From positions 1 to 36,739 of IMG/VR virus record IMGVR_UViG_3300032296_001095: a stretch of 36,739 nucleotides of DNA. One strand, 5' to 3'. The notes below the pieces were generated by a model. The model ran no database searches. It was not told the origin of the DNA and saw only the letters and a program-made list of their open reading frames with translations. Origin of the DNA: a virus. Positions 14,354-19,252 of the stretch are shown here, piece by piece. Every line of letters starts with the position of its first letter. Position 1 is the stretch's first letter. A program made the translations under genes and the position numbers.

Positions 14354-14834
14354 CTCTTACCCCCTTTCCCAACATCTCCGATACTGACGTCGGCCCCCTT
14401 CTGCCACCCCTAGAGGTATTGGAAAAGGGTTGCAAAAACTCAGTTTGGTTATTGGTTATTGGATATTGGTTATTGGAGAGCATTGCCTTCGCATTGCCAT
14501 CGCTATGCGTTCGCATTGCGCTCGCATCCCATCGACGCTTGGCAGAGTCGGCTGCCTTCTTGCTTTTTTCCAGCATCTTGGCGATCTCTTCCTCGACTCG
14601 CTTGTGTTGCCAGCCGTCATCAGTCAGCAAGAAGAACTCGCGCAGCACGGAATCGACCGCGGCCTTTTCCTGCCTGGTCGCAGCTCTGACGATGCGGTAA
14701 GTCTCGTTCGCCGGGATCGGTTTTTCGGTTGCGTAGTATCGATCGAGCAGCAGGGTGTAAACGCCGTGCTCGAGGATCGACAAATGATTAGCGTCTCGGG
14801 AGTAATCCCCGATATGCCTTGGATAAAAATTCAT
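14343..14834 (-). CDS. DUF1376-type replication initiation protein
   Basis: This 163-aa protein starts NFYPRHIGDYSRDANHLSIL. Its first 80 residues match the DUF1376 domain of phage and prophage replication proteins, likely a winged-helix DNA-binding domain. A charged helix follows (VEEEIAKMLEKSKKAADSAK). The tail is low-complexity (SNNQYPITNNQ) and is encoded by tandem DNA repeats that look like origin iterons. ATG at 14834 has GAGG upstream and overlaps a preceding frame's stop as TAATG, so the longer start at 14879 is rejected. It probably binds its own coding sequence to start replication with host enzymes, as lambda O does; this is inferred. Confidence 0.8.
   Translation of the reverse strand: MNFYPRHIGDYSRDANHLSILEHGVYTLLLDRYYATEKPIPANETYRIVRAATRQEKAAVDSVLREFFLLTDDGWQHKRVEEEIAKMLEKSKKAADSAKRRWDASAMRTHSDGNAKAMLSNNQYPITNNQTEFLQPFSNTSRGGRRGPTSVSEMLGKGVRDGR
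14447..14531. other. Candidate replication origin: iteron-like repeats and AT-rich tract
   Basis: On the plus strand, four tandem heptamers (GGTTATT, GGTTATT, GGATATT, GGTTATT at 14447-14474) are followed by five imperfect 11-bp units: AGAGCATTGCC, TTCGCATTGCC, ATCGCTATGCG, TTCGCATTGCG, CTCGCATCCCA (14477-14531). Neither unit length is a multiple of three, although the DNA is coding, so the repetition is at DNA level. Iterons of about one helical turn beside an AT-rich tract inside an initiator gene are the layout of the lambda-type origin. Origin function is inferred. Confidence 0.55.
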
Positions 14835-15028
14835 TATTTCCTCGCATGGGTAAGCCCAAACCATGCGTGGCATTGACAAGTCAGATTCCCCCTGACTAAC
14901 CTATCGCCACGCTTCAGTACATTTCCGAGCGTATGACCATCCCCCGGTCGCGTCAAGGCCCCTTCACCGGGGTCTTGTCGTTTTTGGCGGTAACGGATCA
15001 CCGGCTGCATTACAGCCGACGAGGACAT
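14834..15028 (-). CDS. Possible small ORF between regulator and replication gene
   Basis: This 64-aa frame lies where lambda carries cII: after the Cro-sized regulator and before the replication gene. It is Arg/Gly-rich with no recognised domain. Its stop overlaps the DUF1376 start as TAATG, which favours reality, but the ribosome site (AGGA, nine bases from ATG) is weak. A strong terminator for the opposite strand lies inside it. It may be a real regulator or a non-coding leader whose frame is open by chance. Confidence 0.4.
   Translation of the reverse strand: MSSSAVMQPVIRYRQKRQDPGEGALTRPGDGHTLGNVLKRGDRLVRGNLTCQCHAWFGLTHARK
14873..14902 (+). promoter_or_regulatory. Candidate promoter for short antisense RNA
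   Basis: A perfect TTGACA (14873-14878) is followed, after 18 bases, by TAACCT (14897-14902), which keeps the most conserved -10 positions (T, A and final T). It points rightward, against the leftward replication operon, and transcription would start near 14909. A strong intrinsic terminator lies about 50-75 bases downstream with no open gene between, so the product would be a short RNA. Confidence 0.45.
14909..14985 (+). ncRNA. Predicted OOP-like antisense RNA (about 77 nt)
   Basis: A rightward promoter-like sequence and a strong terminator bracket about 77 bases that are wholly antisense to the small ORF at 14834-15028. In phage lambda, OOP RNA is a short transcript antisense to the end of cII, sited between cII and the replication gene O. 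The arrangement here (regulator, small ORF, replication gene with the antisense RNA opposite the small ORF) is the same. The predicted ends are by eye. Transcription and function are unproven. Confidence 0.45.
14951..14985 (+). terminator. Rho-independent terminator, rightward
   Basis: A 9-bp stem (CAAGGCCCC with GGGGTCTTG, one G-U pair) and a 6-nt loop extends past one T-T mismatch by two further pairs and runs directly into TTTTT (14981-14985). It terminates the plus strand only, since the minus-strand copy has no U-run. No rightward gene ends here, which is why a short antisense RNA is proposed. Confidence 0.8.
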
Positions 15029-15065
15029 ACCCGCTATCCTGCCATTGCCTTGACGTTAAATCGGC

Positions 15066-15314
15066 TCATAAGCCTTCTGTGTCCGGTTGAGGGCGCAGTC
15101 CGTCCTTGATCTTACGGATTAGGCGCTGGGTGCTGCGGTTCTGTTCGCCAGACTCCAGCTCCTGCACGACCTCGCCAGCCAGCTCACGCAGGGCGAACCG
15201 CTCCGGCACCTTCCCAGACTTGACCCACCTGGAAACGTAAGCGCGGGTCACACCAAAGTGGCGGGCCACCTCGCTCTGGTTGCCGTATTTCTTGATCAAT
15301 TCATCGATGTCCAT
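15066..15314 (-). CDS. Cro-sized helix-turn-helix regulator
   Basis: This 82-aa protein has a helix-turn-helix at about residues 12-33 (QSEVARHFGVTRAYVSRWVK) near the N-terminus, as in Cro/C1-family proteins, and a charged helical tail. ATG at 15314 has AGGAGG just upstream. The in-frame region further upstream crosses the control region and is not coding. It is the first leftward gene and faces the rightward operon across about 130 bases holding TTGACA-containing repeats. It is the only evident transcription regulator, so it probably controls the early switch by binding there. No full-length CI-like repressor was found. Confidence 0.82.
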   Translation of the reverse strand: MDIDELIKKYGNQSEVARHFGVTRAYVSRWVKSGKVPERFALRELAGEVVQELESGEQNRSTQRLIRKIKDGLRPQPDTEGL

Positions 15315-15362
15315 GAAGCCTCCTGTAAACGATTGACATCGTGCCTTAAATCTTTTTTTGTT

Positions 15363-15412
15363 ACAAGTGTTGACATGGCTTTTGCACGGGTCTAAGATCA
15401 CAACTGTTGACA
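15363..15412. promoter_or_regulatory. Repeated operator-like sites in divergent control region
   Basis: Two direct copies of ACAA[G/C]TGTTGACA (15363-15375 and 15400-15412) match at 12 of 13 positions and are 37 bp apart. The first covers the -35 box of the rightward promoter and the second covers its predicted start point. A third TTGACA lies at 15333-15338 near the regulator's start. Binding by the HTH protein at 15066-15314 would repress the rightward operon. The assignment to that protein is inferred. Confidence 0.45.
15370..15398 (+). promoter_or_regulatory. Rightward early promoter (sigma-70)
   Basis: TTGACA (15370-15375), a 17-base spacer and TAAGAT (15393-15398) form a near-consensus sigma-70 promoter, with a predicted start near 15405. 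It would drive the rightward operon from the 89-aa gene through the recombination cassette. It is the best promoter match I found in the window and implies use of host RNA polymerase. Confidence 0.75.
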
Positions 15413-15423
15413 GACACAACGCA

Positions 15424-15440
15424 TCCACAGACAGGAGCAA
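15424..15440 (+). repeat. Repeated translation leader, copy 1
   Basis: TCCACAGACAGGAGCAA, containing the AGGAG ribosome site of the 89-aa gene, recurs with one mismatch at 15727-15743 before the next gene. Identity extends upstream of the core ribosome site, beyond what a Shine-Dalgarno motif needs. Confidence 0.7.
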
Positions 15441-15444
15441 TGAC

Positions 15445-15714
15445 ATGACCAAAATCATCAAGGTGAGCAGCGGCGGTTTGGCCCCCACGATGCGTAGCGG
15501 CGCCCATGAGCGCGTACCGGCAACATGGGGCATCGAAGTCAACGGCCAATTGGTCGCCCGCATCTTTACGGTTAGCGGCGACAGCATGGTCGTCGATGCC
15601 GCGTCTGGTCGTCAGTTGTTCACGACGATGATGGCCCCGCGCAAGCGCCGCCAAAACCGCGTTGCAATCGCAAAAGATTGGGCCATCAAACACTTCAACG
15701 AGGTGGCGGCGTAA
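15445..15714 (+). CDS. First early gene, unknown function (89 aa)
   Basis: This 89-aa basic protein is translated from ATG 15445 with AGGAG seven bases upstream. It is the first gene of the rightward operon and lies directly behind the near-consensus promoter, so it should be made at once after infection. Segments include RVPATWGIEVNGQLVARIF and a basic MMAPRKRRQNRVAIAKDW tail. No family is recognised. Leading early genes of this type often counter host functions, but that is only positional reasoning. Confidence 0.72.
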   Translation: MTKIIKVSSGGLAPTMRSGAHERVPATWGIEVNGQLVARIFTVSGDSMVVDAASGRQLFTTMMAPRKRRQNRVAIAKDWAIKHFNEVAA

Positions 15715-15726
15715 GCCGCCCCTCAC

Positions 15727-15743
15727 TCCACAGATAGGAGCAA
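15727..15743 (+). repeat. Repeated translation leader, copy 2
   Basis: TCCACAGATAGGAGCAA differs at one position from the leader at 15424-15440 and holds the ribosome site of the cysteine-rich gene. Either the leader was duplicated with an ancestral gene, or both messages bind the same factor. Confidence 0.7.
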
Positions 15744-15745
15744 CC

Positions 15746-16081
15746 ATGAGCCGCATCGCAAAAACATACCAGTACGAAGACCGCGTCCGCGTAGACGGAC
15801 TCGCCCATTGCAGCACCTGCAACAAATTTGGCGAGATCGCTGAAGAAGGATTCACGGCGAACTGGTGGGGCGACGAAATTCCTTGTTTCGTTTGCAAGCA
15901 TTGCACCGGTTACATCCTTACCTGCAATTCATGCGATTCCAAACCAGCCGCCTGTGACGATTGGTGCATGGATTGTTTTGTCCAGCAACTCATCTCCGAA
16001 CCCGACCGGATCGATGACGAAGCTACCAGCGAGTATGTCCAGTTTCGTGAAGCTGCGCGCATTGCGCGGGAGGCCGTATGA
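15746..16081 (+). CDS. Cysteine-rich zinc-finger-like early protein (111 aa)
   Basis: This 111-aa protein has cysteine pairs at about C22/C25, C47/C50/C53, C60/C63 and C70/C74/C77, enough for two or three zinc sites. A helical acidic tail follows. The density of CxxC knuckles suggests a compact zinc-ribbon or treble-clef protein, probably binding nucleic acid or another protein. ATG 15746 follows an AGGAG site. The longer frame beginning at 15662 lies inside the previous gene and is rejected. No family name can be given. Confidence 0.72.
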   Translation: MSRIAKTYQYEDRVRVDGLAHCSTCNKFGEIAEEGFTANWWGDEIPCFVCKHCTGYILTCNSCDSKPAACDDWCMDCFVQQLISEPDRIDDEATSEYVQFREAARIAREAV

Positions 16082-16263
16082 AGGTGAAGAACATCGAGCT
16101 CGAGCGAGTCATCGAAGACTGCCGCACAGGCAAGTCGATCGTGACCCCCGAGAACGTCGAGGCGCTGCTGCGCTATATCTATCAGCTCGGCAGCATGGAC
16201 GGATACATCGAGGGCGTCCGATACGCAACGACGCCGTTTTCAGAAGAAGGAGAGCAACTGTGA
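16078..16263 (+). CDS. Small early protein (61 aa)
   Basis: This 61-aa helical protein overlaps the cysteine-rich gene as ATGA and is followed by a GTGA overlap. It contains IELERVIEDCRTGKSIVTP and a LLRYIYQLGSMDGYIEG helix. The overall look is of a small soluble phage accessory protein. No family or function is recognised. Confidence 0.65.
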   Translation: MKVKNIELERVIEDCRTGKSIVTPENVEALLRYIYQLGSMDGYIEGVRYATTPFSEEGEQL

Positions 16264-16388
16264 AGAAGTACTCAGCGTGGCCCCAGGTCACCATCATCGT
16301 CCTGCTTTATCTGCTCGTTGCCGCACTTGACCCGTGCGGCGACGGCGGCTGCACACCGGAAGAGGAGGCAGCCAGCTATGCACGATGA
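16260..16388 (+). CDS. Small single-TM early protein (42 aa)
   Basis: The start is GTG in a GTGA overlap (16260-16263). The 42-aa product has a basic N-terminus (KKYSAW), a hydrophobic segment at about residues 8-24, and an acidic tail with two cysteines (DPCGDGGC). It could be a small inner-membrane protein with the tail in the periplasm, where the cysteines might pair. Early membrane peptides can affect superinfection or membrane potential, which is untested here. It is too short for routine calling, but the coupling supports it. Confidence 0.6.
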   Translation: MKKYSAWPQVTIIVLLYLLVAALDPCGDGGCTPEEEAASYAR

Positions 16389-16527
16389 TCCTTGGAACGA
16401 TGACGATACCTGGTGGCAGCAGTTAGACGCCGAGATGCAGGAACGAGAAGAGGAAGAGCGCATCGAGGCTTGCAACAACGCAATCGAAAATTACATGGCA
16501 GAACAGGAGAACACTCATGCAGTCTGA
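16378..16527 (+). CDS. Small acidic early protein (49 aa)
   Basis: This 49-aa acidic protein starts at ATG 16378 with AGGAGG nine bases upstream. It consists of a Trp/Asp-rich N-terminus (DDPWNDDDTWWQQL) and a glutamate-rich helix (EMQEREEEERIEACNNAIEN). The high negative charge suggests a DNA mimic or an inhibitor of a basic protein, a common early-phage strategy, but this is speculation. It overlaps the erf start by 11 bases. The longer frame beginning at 16318 is rejected because it lies in the previous gene. Confidence 0.6.
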   Translation: MHDDPWNDDDTWWQQLDAEMQEREEEERIEACNNAIENYMAEQENTHAV

Positions 16528-17056
16528 TTCAATCGCCGCACTCGCGGCCGCACTCTCAAAGGCGCAGGGCGACATCACCGGCGCGCTCAAGGATTCAAGT
16601 AATCCTTTTTTCAAGTCCAAGTACGCCGACCTCGCGTCCTGCTGGGACGCTTGCCGGCAGCAGCTCTCGGCCAATGGCCTCGCCGTGATCCAGACGACCG
16701 ACATCATTGCCGACAAGCCGGTGCTGATTACGACCCTCGCTCACTCGAGTGGGGAGTGGATCAAGTCCATCACACCGATTCTCACCAAGGACGACAGCCC
16801 CCAGGCACAGGGCTCCGGAATTACCTACGCTCGTCGCTACGCGCTCGCCGCGATCGTCGGCCTCGCCCAGATCGATGACGATGCCGAGGCAGCACAGGGC
16901 CGCGGCAAGAAGGAAGGATTCGACATCGCGCTCGCTGAGAAGATCAGCAACTGCAAGACGATCGATGAGCTGACCAAGTTATTCCAATCGCTCCCAGAGG
17001 CGGCCCGGGCCTCCGCGAGTTCCGCATTCTCGGCCCGCAAGAGAGAACTGCAATGA
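16517..17056 (+). CDS. erf: Erf-family single-strand annealing protein
   Basis: This 179-aa protein matches the Erf family of phage recombinases. It has an N-terminal ALAAALSKAQGDITGALKDS segment, a core with KSKYADLASCWDACR, and the family signature QAQGSGITYARRYALAAIVG followed by an acidic DDDAEAAQG stretch. Erf forms rings that anneal complementary single strands made by an exonuclease, allowing circularisation and recombination after infection. AGGAG lies seven bases before ATG, and the stop overlaps the exonuclease start as ATGA, so the partners are co-translated. Confidence 0.9.
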   Translation: MQSDSIAALAAALSKAQGDITGALKDSSNPFFKSKYADLASCWDACRQQLSANGLAVIQTTDIIADKPVLITTLAHSSGEWIKSITPILTKDDSPQAQGSGITYARRYALAAIVGLAQIDDDAEAAQGRGKKEGFDIALAEKISNCKTIDELTKLFQSLPEAARASASSAFSARKRELQ

Positions 17057-17664
17057 TTGCCCAAGGCACTCTCGAGTGGAAACTGCAGCGGCTGGGGCTC
17101 GTCACCGCGAGCCGTATCGCAGATGTCATGGCCCGTACCCGCGGCGGGTTCTCGGCAACTAGGCAAAGCTACATGATGGCGCTCATCACCGAGCGCCTGA
17201 CCGGCGAGCCGATGCAGACCTATTCCAACTCTGCAATGGACTGGGGCCGCGAGAAGGAAGGCGAGGCGAGAGCAGCCTACGCCGCGCGCACCGGCACCAT
17301 CGTCGAGGAGATCGGATTCATCCGGCACCCAACGCTTGAGGCCGGCGCTAGTCCTGACGGGCTTGTCGGCACCGATACGATCATCGAGATCAAATGCCCG
17401 AACAGCCAGACGATGGTGGAGTGGATCGAGAGCCGCGAGATACCGACCCGCTACCGATTACAGATTCAATGGCAATTAGCGGTCACCGGCCGCGACATGG
17501 CTCACTTCGTAGGTTACGACCCGCGACTGCCCGAGCACCTGCGACTGCTCATCATCGAGGAGCCGCGCAACCAGCAGATGATCCTCGAGATCACCGGCGA
17601 GGTCGAACGATTCCTGGGCGAATTAAACGAGAAGCTCAAAAAGCTGAAGGAGATGAGACTGTGA
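17053..17664 (+). CDS. YqaJ-type recombination exonuclease
   Basis: This 203-aa nuclease has the YqaJ/lambda-Exo motifs: TASRIADVM at 18-26, GREKEGEARAAY near 65-76, SPDG at 100-103 with D102, EIK at 112-114 (the ExK of PD-(D/E)XK), and QIQWQLAVTG at 137-146. It would resect double-stranded ends 5' to 3', exposing single strands for Erf next door. ATGA coupling to erf and GTGA coupling to the SSB-like gene mark a recombination operon. Length and motifs are complete with no missing catalytic residue. Confidence 0.92.
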   Translation: MIAQGTLEWKLQRLGLVTASRIADVMARTRGGFSATRQSYMMALITERLTGEPMQTYSNSAMDWGREKEGEARAAYAARTGTIVEEIGFIRHPTLEAGASPDGLVGTDTIIEIKCPNSQTMVEWIESREIPTRYRLQIQWQLAVTGRDMAHFVGYDPRLPEHLRLLIIEEPRNQQMILEITGEVERFLGELNEKLKKLKEMRL

Positions 17665-17957
17665 CTGTGCAATACGATCCGAATATGAAAGGCGTCCTCT
17701 TCCCGAACGACAAGCAAGGTAACGATCGCAGACCCGACTACCGCGGCAGCGCCGTGATCGAGAGCGTTGATTACAACATCAGCGTCTGGGTCAAGAAGAG
17801 CAAGAAGTCAGGCGACGAATACCTGAGCCTTTCGTTTGAGAAGAAGGGGGAGGGCAGACTGAGCCGCGCTGGGCAGCCGACCAGACAACAGCAGCCGCAA
17901 GTGACCGAGGACAACTGGGCGACGGCCGACTTCAAAGACGATGCCGTGCCGTTTTGA
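17661..17957 (+). CDS. SSB-like single-strand DNA-binding protein
   Basis: This 98-aa protein starts at GTG in a GTGA overlap with the exonuclease. Residues 8-60 (MKGVLFPNDKQGNDRRPDYR, then YNISVWVKKSKKSGDEYLSL) form a beta-rich domain resembling DUF736-type proteins. A disordered Gln/Arg linker and the acidic tip DFKDDAVPF follow. Bacterial SSB proteins end in an acidic DDDIPF-type tip that recruits partners, and the likeness here is striking. With Erf and exonuclease adjacent, a single-strand-binding role is likely. The oligonucleotide-binding fold itself is inferred. Confidence 0.78.
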   Translation: MTVQYDPNMKGVLFPNDKQGNDRRPDYRGSAVIESVDYNISVWVKKSKKSGDEYLSLSFEKKGEGRLSRAGQPTRQQQPQVTEDNWATADFKDDAVPF

Positions 17958-18361
17958 TGAACCGCATATTTCCCAAAGGCACACCACCAGACCAGATCGC
18001 GCAAGCGGTCTCGGTCTTGGTGCGCGGCCTCGACTTCAAGAAGAGCTGGAAGGTCAGCGTCGAGGAGTTCAAACCCAAGCGCAGCAACCAGGCTAACGCT
18101 TACCTCTGGGGCGTTGTGTATCCCTGCTTCCTCGAGGGCTCGAACGGGATGCTGGACGGATGGGAGAGGGAAGACCTACACCAGTTTTTCTTGATGCAAC
18201 ACTTCGGAGAGGAAACGCTCGAGGTTGGCGGCCGTACCTACTGCCGGCCGTTCCGAGGATCGAGCGGTCTCAGCCGAGAGGAGTTCACCGAGTATCTTGA
18301 GTTTCTGTCGCGCAAGGCGGCAGAGCTCGGGATCGTGATACCGGAGCCATCATATGAATAG
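17957..18361 (+). CDS. ninB: NinB-like recombination protein
   Basis: ATG 17957 overlaps the SSB-like stop as TGATG and gives 134 aa resembling NinB (Orf) of lambdoid phages. Matching features are a SWKVSVEEFKPKRSNQANAY region and a long C-terminal half ending in a LEFLSRKAAELGIVIPEP helix. NinB binds single-stranded DNA and SSB and helps load annealing proteins. Its place behind the SSB-like gene fits that role. The assignment is by pattern and context. Confidence 0.78.
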   Translation: MNRIFPKGTPPDQIAQAVSVLVRGLDFKKSWKVSVEEFKPKRSNQANAYLWGVVYPCFLEGSNGMLDGWEREDLHQFFLMQHFGEETLEVGGRTYCRPFRGSSGLSREEFTEYLEFLSRKAAELGIVIPEPSYE

Positions 18362-18695
18362 ACAGGAAGAGATGCGCCAGCAGGTGACCGACTTCCACAA
18401 GCGGCACCCCGAGGTCTGGCAGTTGTTCGTTAAGTTCACATTCCAGATGATCGATCGTGGTTACCGGAACTATTCCGCAAAGGCGATCTTCGAGCGCATC
18501 CGATGGGAGAAGGATAGCGTCGGCGGCGACGGCATCACCTCGTTCAAACTGAACAACAACTACACGGCCTTTTACGCTCGTCGCTTTGCCAAGGCATACC
18601 CCGAGCACGGCGACTTCTTCCGCACCCGGCAGCAGACATCCGTTGAGGGATTCGCTACGCACCGGCCAGAGCTGACGCCGGCCTGCTACGCATGA
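18354..18695 (+). CDS. Hypothetical early protein (113 aa)
   Basis: This 113-aa soluble, aromatic- and Arg-rich protein overlaps ninB by 8 bases. Residues 15-60 are helical (HKRHPEVWQLFVKFTFQM), followed by a WEKDSVGGDGITSFKLNNNY region reminiscent of phage proteins encoded near nin-type genes. A DNA-associated role is possible from its position between recombination genes, but no family can be named. Confidence 0.65.
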   Translation: MNRQEEMRQQVTDFHKRHPEVWQLFVKFTFQMIDRGYRNYSAKAIFERIRWEKDSVGGDGITSFKLNNNYTAFYARRFAKAYPEHGDFFRTRQQTSVEGFATHRPELTPACYA

Positions 18696-18979
18696 ACCTA
18701 CGCAAGGCGGCCAAGGGGCGAGGCTGCATGATCCGCATCCCAGGAGTCTGCAACCATAACAGCGAGACGGTCGTGCTCTGCCACGTTCGCCTAGCCGGGG
18801 TCAGCGGCATGGGCATGAAGTCTGACGATCTGCTAGGCGCCTGGGGCTGCAGCTCATGCCACGCCCATGTAGACGGTCAGGCCACAGGCTCAGGCTTTTC
18901 AAAAGAAGAGCTGCGAATCATGCACCTCGAGGGCATGGTCAGGACGATCGCCCAGCTCAGGAAGGAAGACCTGGCTTAG
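18692..18979 (+). CDS. YbcO-like (DUF1364) HNH-type nuclease
   Basis: This 95-aa protein matches DUF1364/YbcO in pattern: cysteines and histidines at C12, C20, C30-H31, C53, C56 and H57, with RGCMIRIPGVC and LGAWGCSSCHAHVDG segments. YbcO-type proteins are small phage- and prophage-encoded nucleases with a zinc-stabilised HNH-like core, found in the nin regions of lambdoid phages. ATGA coupling puts it last in the rightward operon. Its end overlaps the oppositely oriented gene at 18957 by 23 bases. Confidence 0.82.
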   Translation: MNLRKAAKGRGCMIRIPGVCNHNSETVVLCHVRLAGVSGMGMKSDDLLGAWGCSSCHAHVDGQATGSGFSKEELRIMHLEGMVRTIAQLRKEDLA

Positions 18980-19202
18980 GCGAAAGCGAGTCCCATGCGT
19001 TTTTTGCAAGGCCAAGGTAGTACGGCTCTGCGCCAAGCACTTCATCAGCTTTTGGATCATTCGGGTCAAGCACGCAGCGCCAATAATTCTGCGAAATGAC
19101 TGCGCCGTCCTTGAGAACTTCGGTGGTTTTGCGAACCCCAATTTTCCCGTCGGAGTGAATGTTAAACTCACTCACAAAAACTCGTTCTTGAAAACTAGCC
19201 AT
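18957..19202 (-). CDS. Small protein at end of tail operon (81 aa)
   Basis: This 81-aa protein is encoded after the second fibre-like gene, with AGGAG six bases before the ATG. It starts MASFQERVFVSEFNIHSDGK and has mixed charged and aromatic residues. Its place beside fibre genes suggests a virion or fibre-assembly role, but I recognise no family. It is the last leftward gene and converges on the rightward operon with overlapping 3' ends. Confidence 0.68.
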   Translation of the reverse strand: MASFQERVFVSEFNIHSDGKIGVRKTTEVLKDGAVISQNYWRCVLDPNDPKADEVLGAEPYYLGLAKNAWDSLSPKPGLPS

Positions 19203-19252
19203 GTTTATCTCCTATGGTAGGACTGTCCGTCTGCACCGTCTGATGCAGATAA

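Noticed and set aside
15407-15412. Second TTGACA as a second rightward promoter
   Set aside because: No acceptable -10 box lies 16-18 bases downstream. It is better explained as the second copy of the operator-like repeat.
15315-15587. In-frame N-terminal extension of the HTH regulator to 15587
   Set aside because: It runs through the promoter and operator region and antisense to the first early gene. The AGGAGG site sits at the ATG 15314.
15361-15906. Leftward 181-codon frame opposite the first two early genes
   Set aside because: It is antisense to two genes with good ribosome sites and promoter, and starts inside cysteine-rich coding sequence. No domain is recognisable.
16837-17328. Leftward 163-codon frame opposite erf and exonuclease
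   Set aside because: Antisense shadow of two strongly supported recombination genes.
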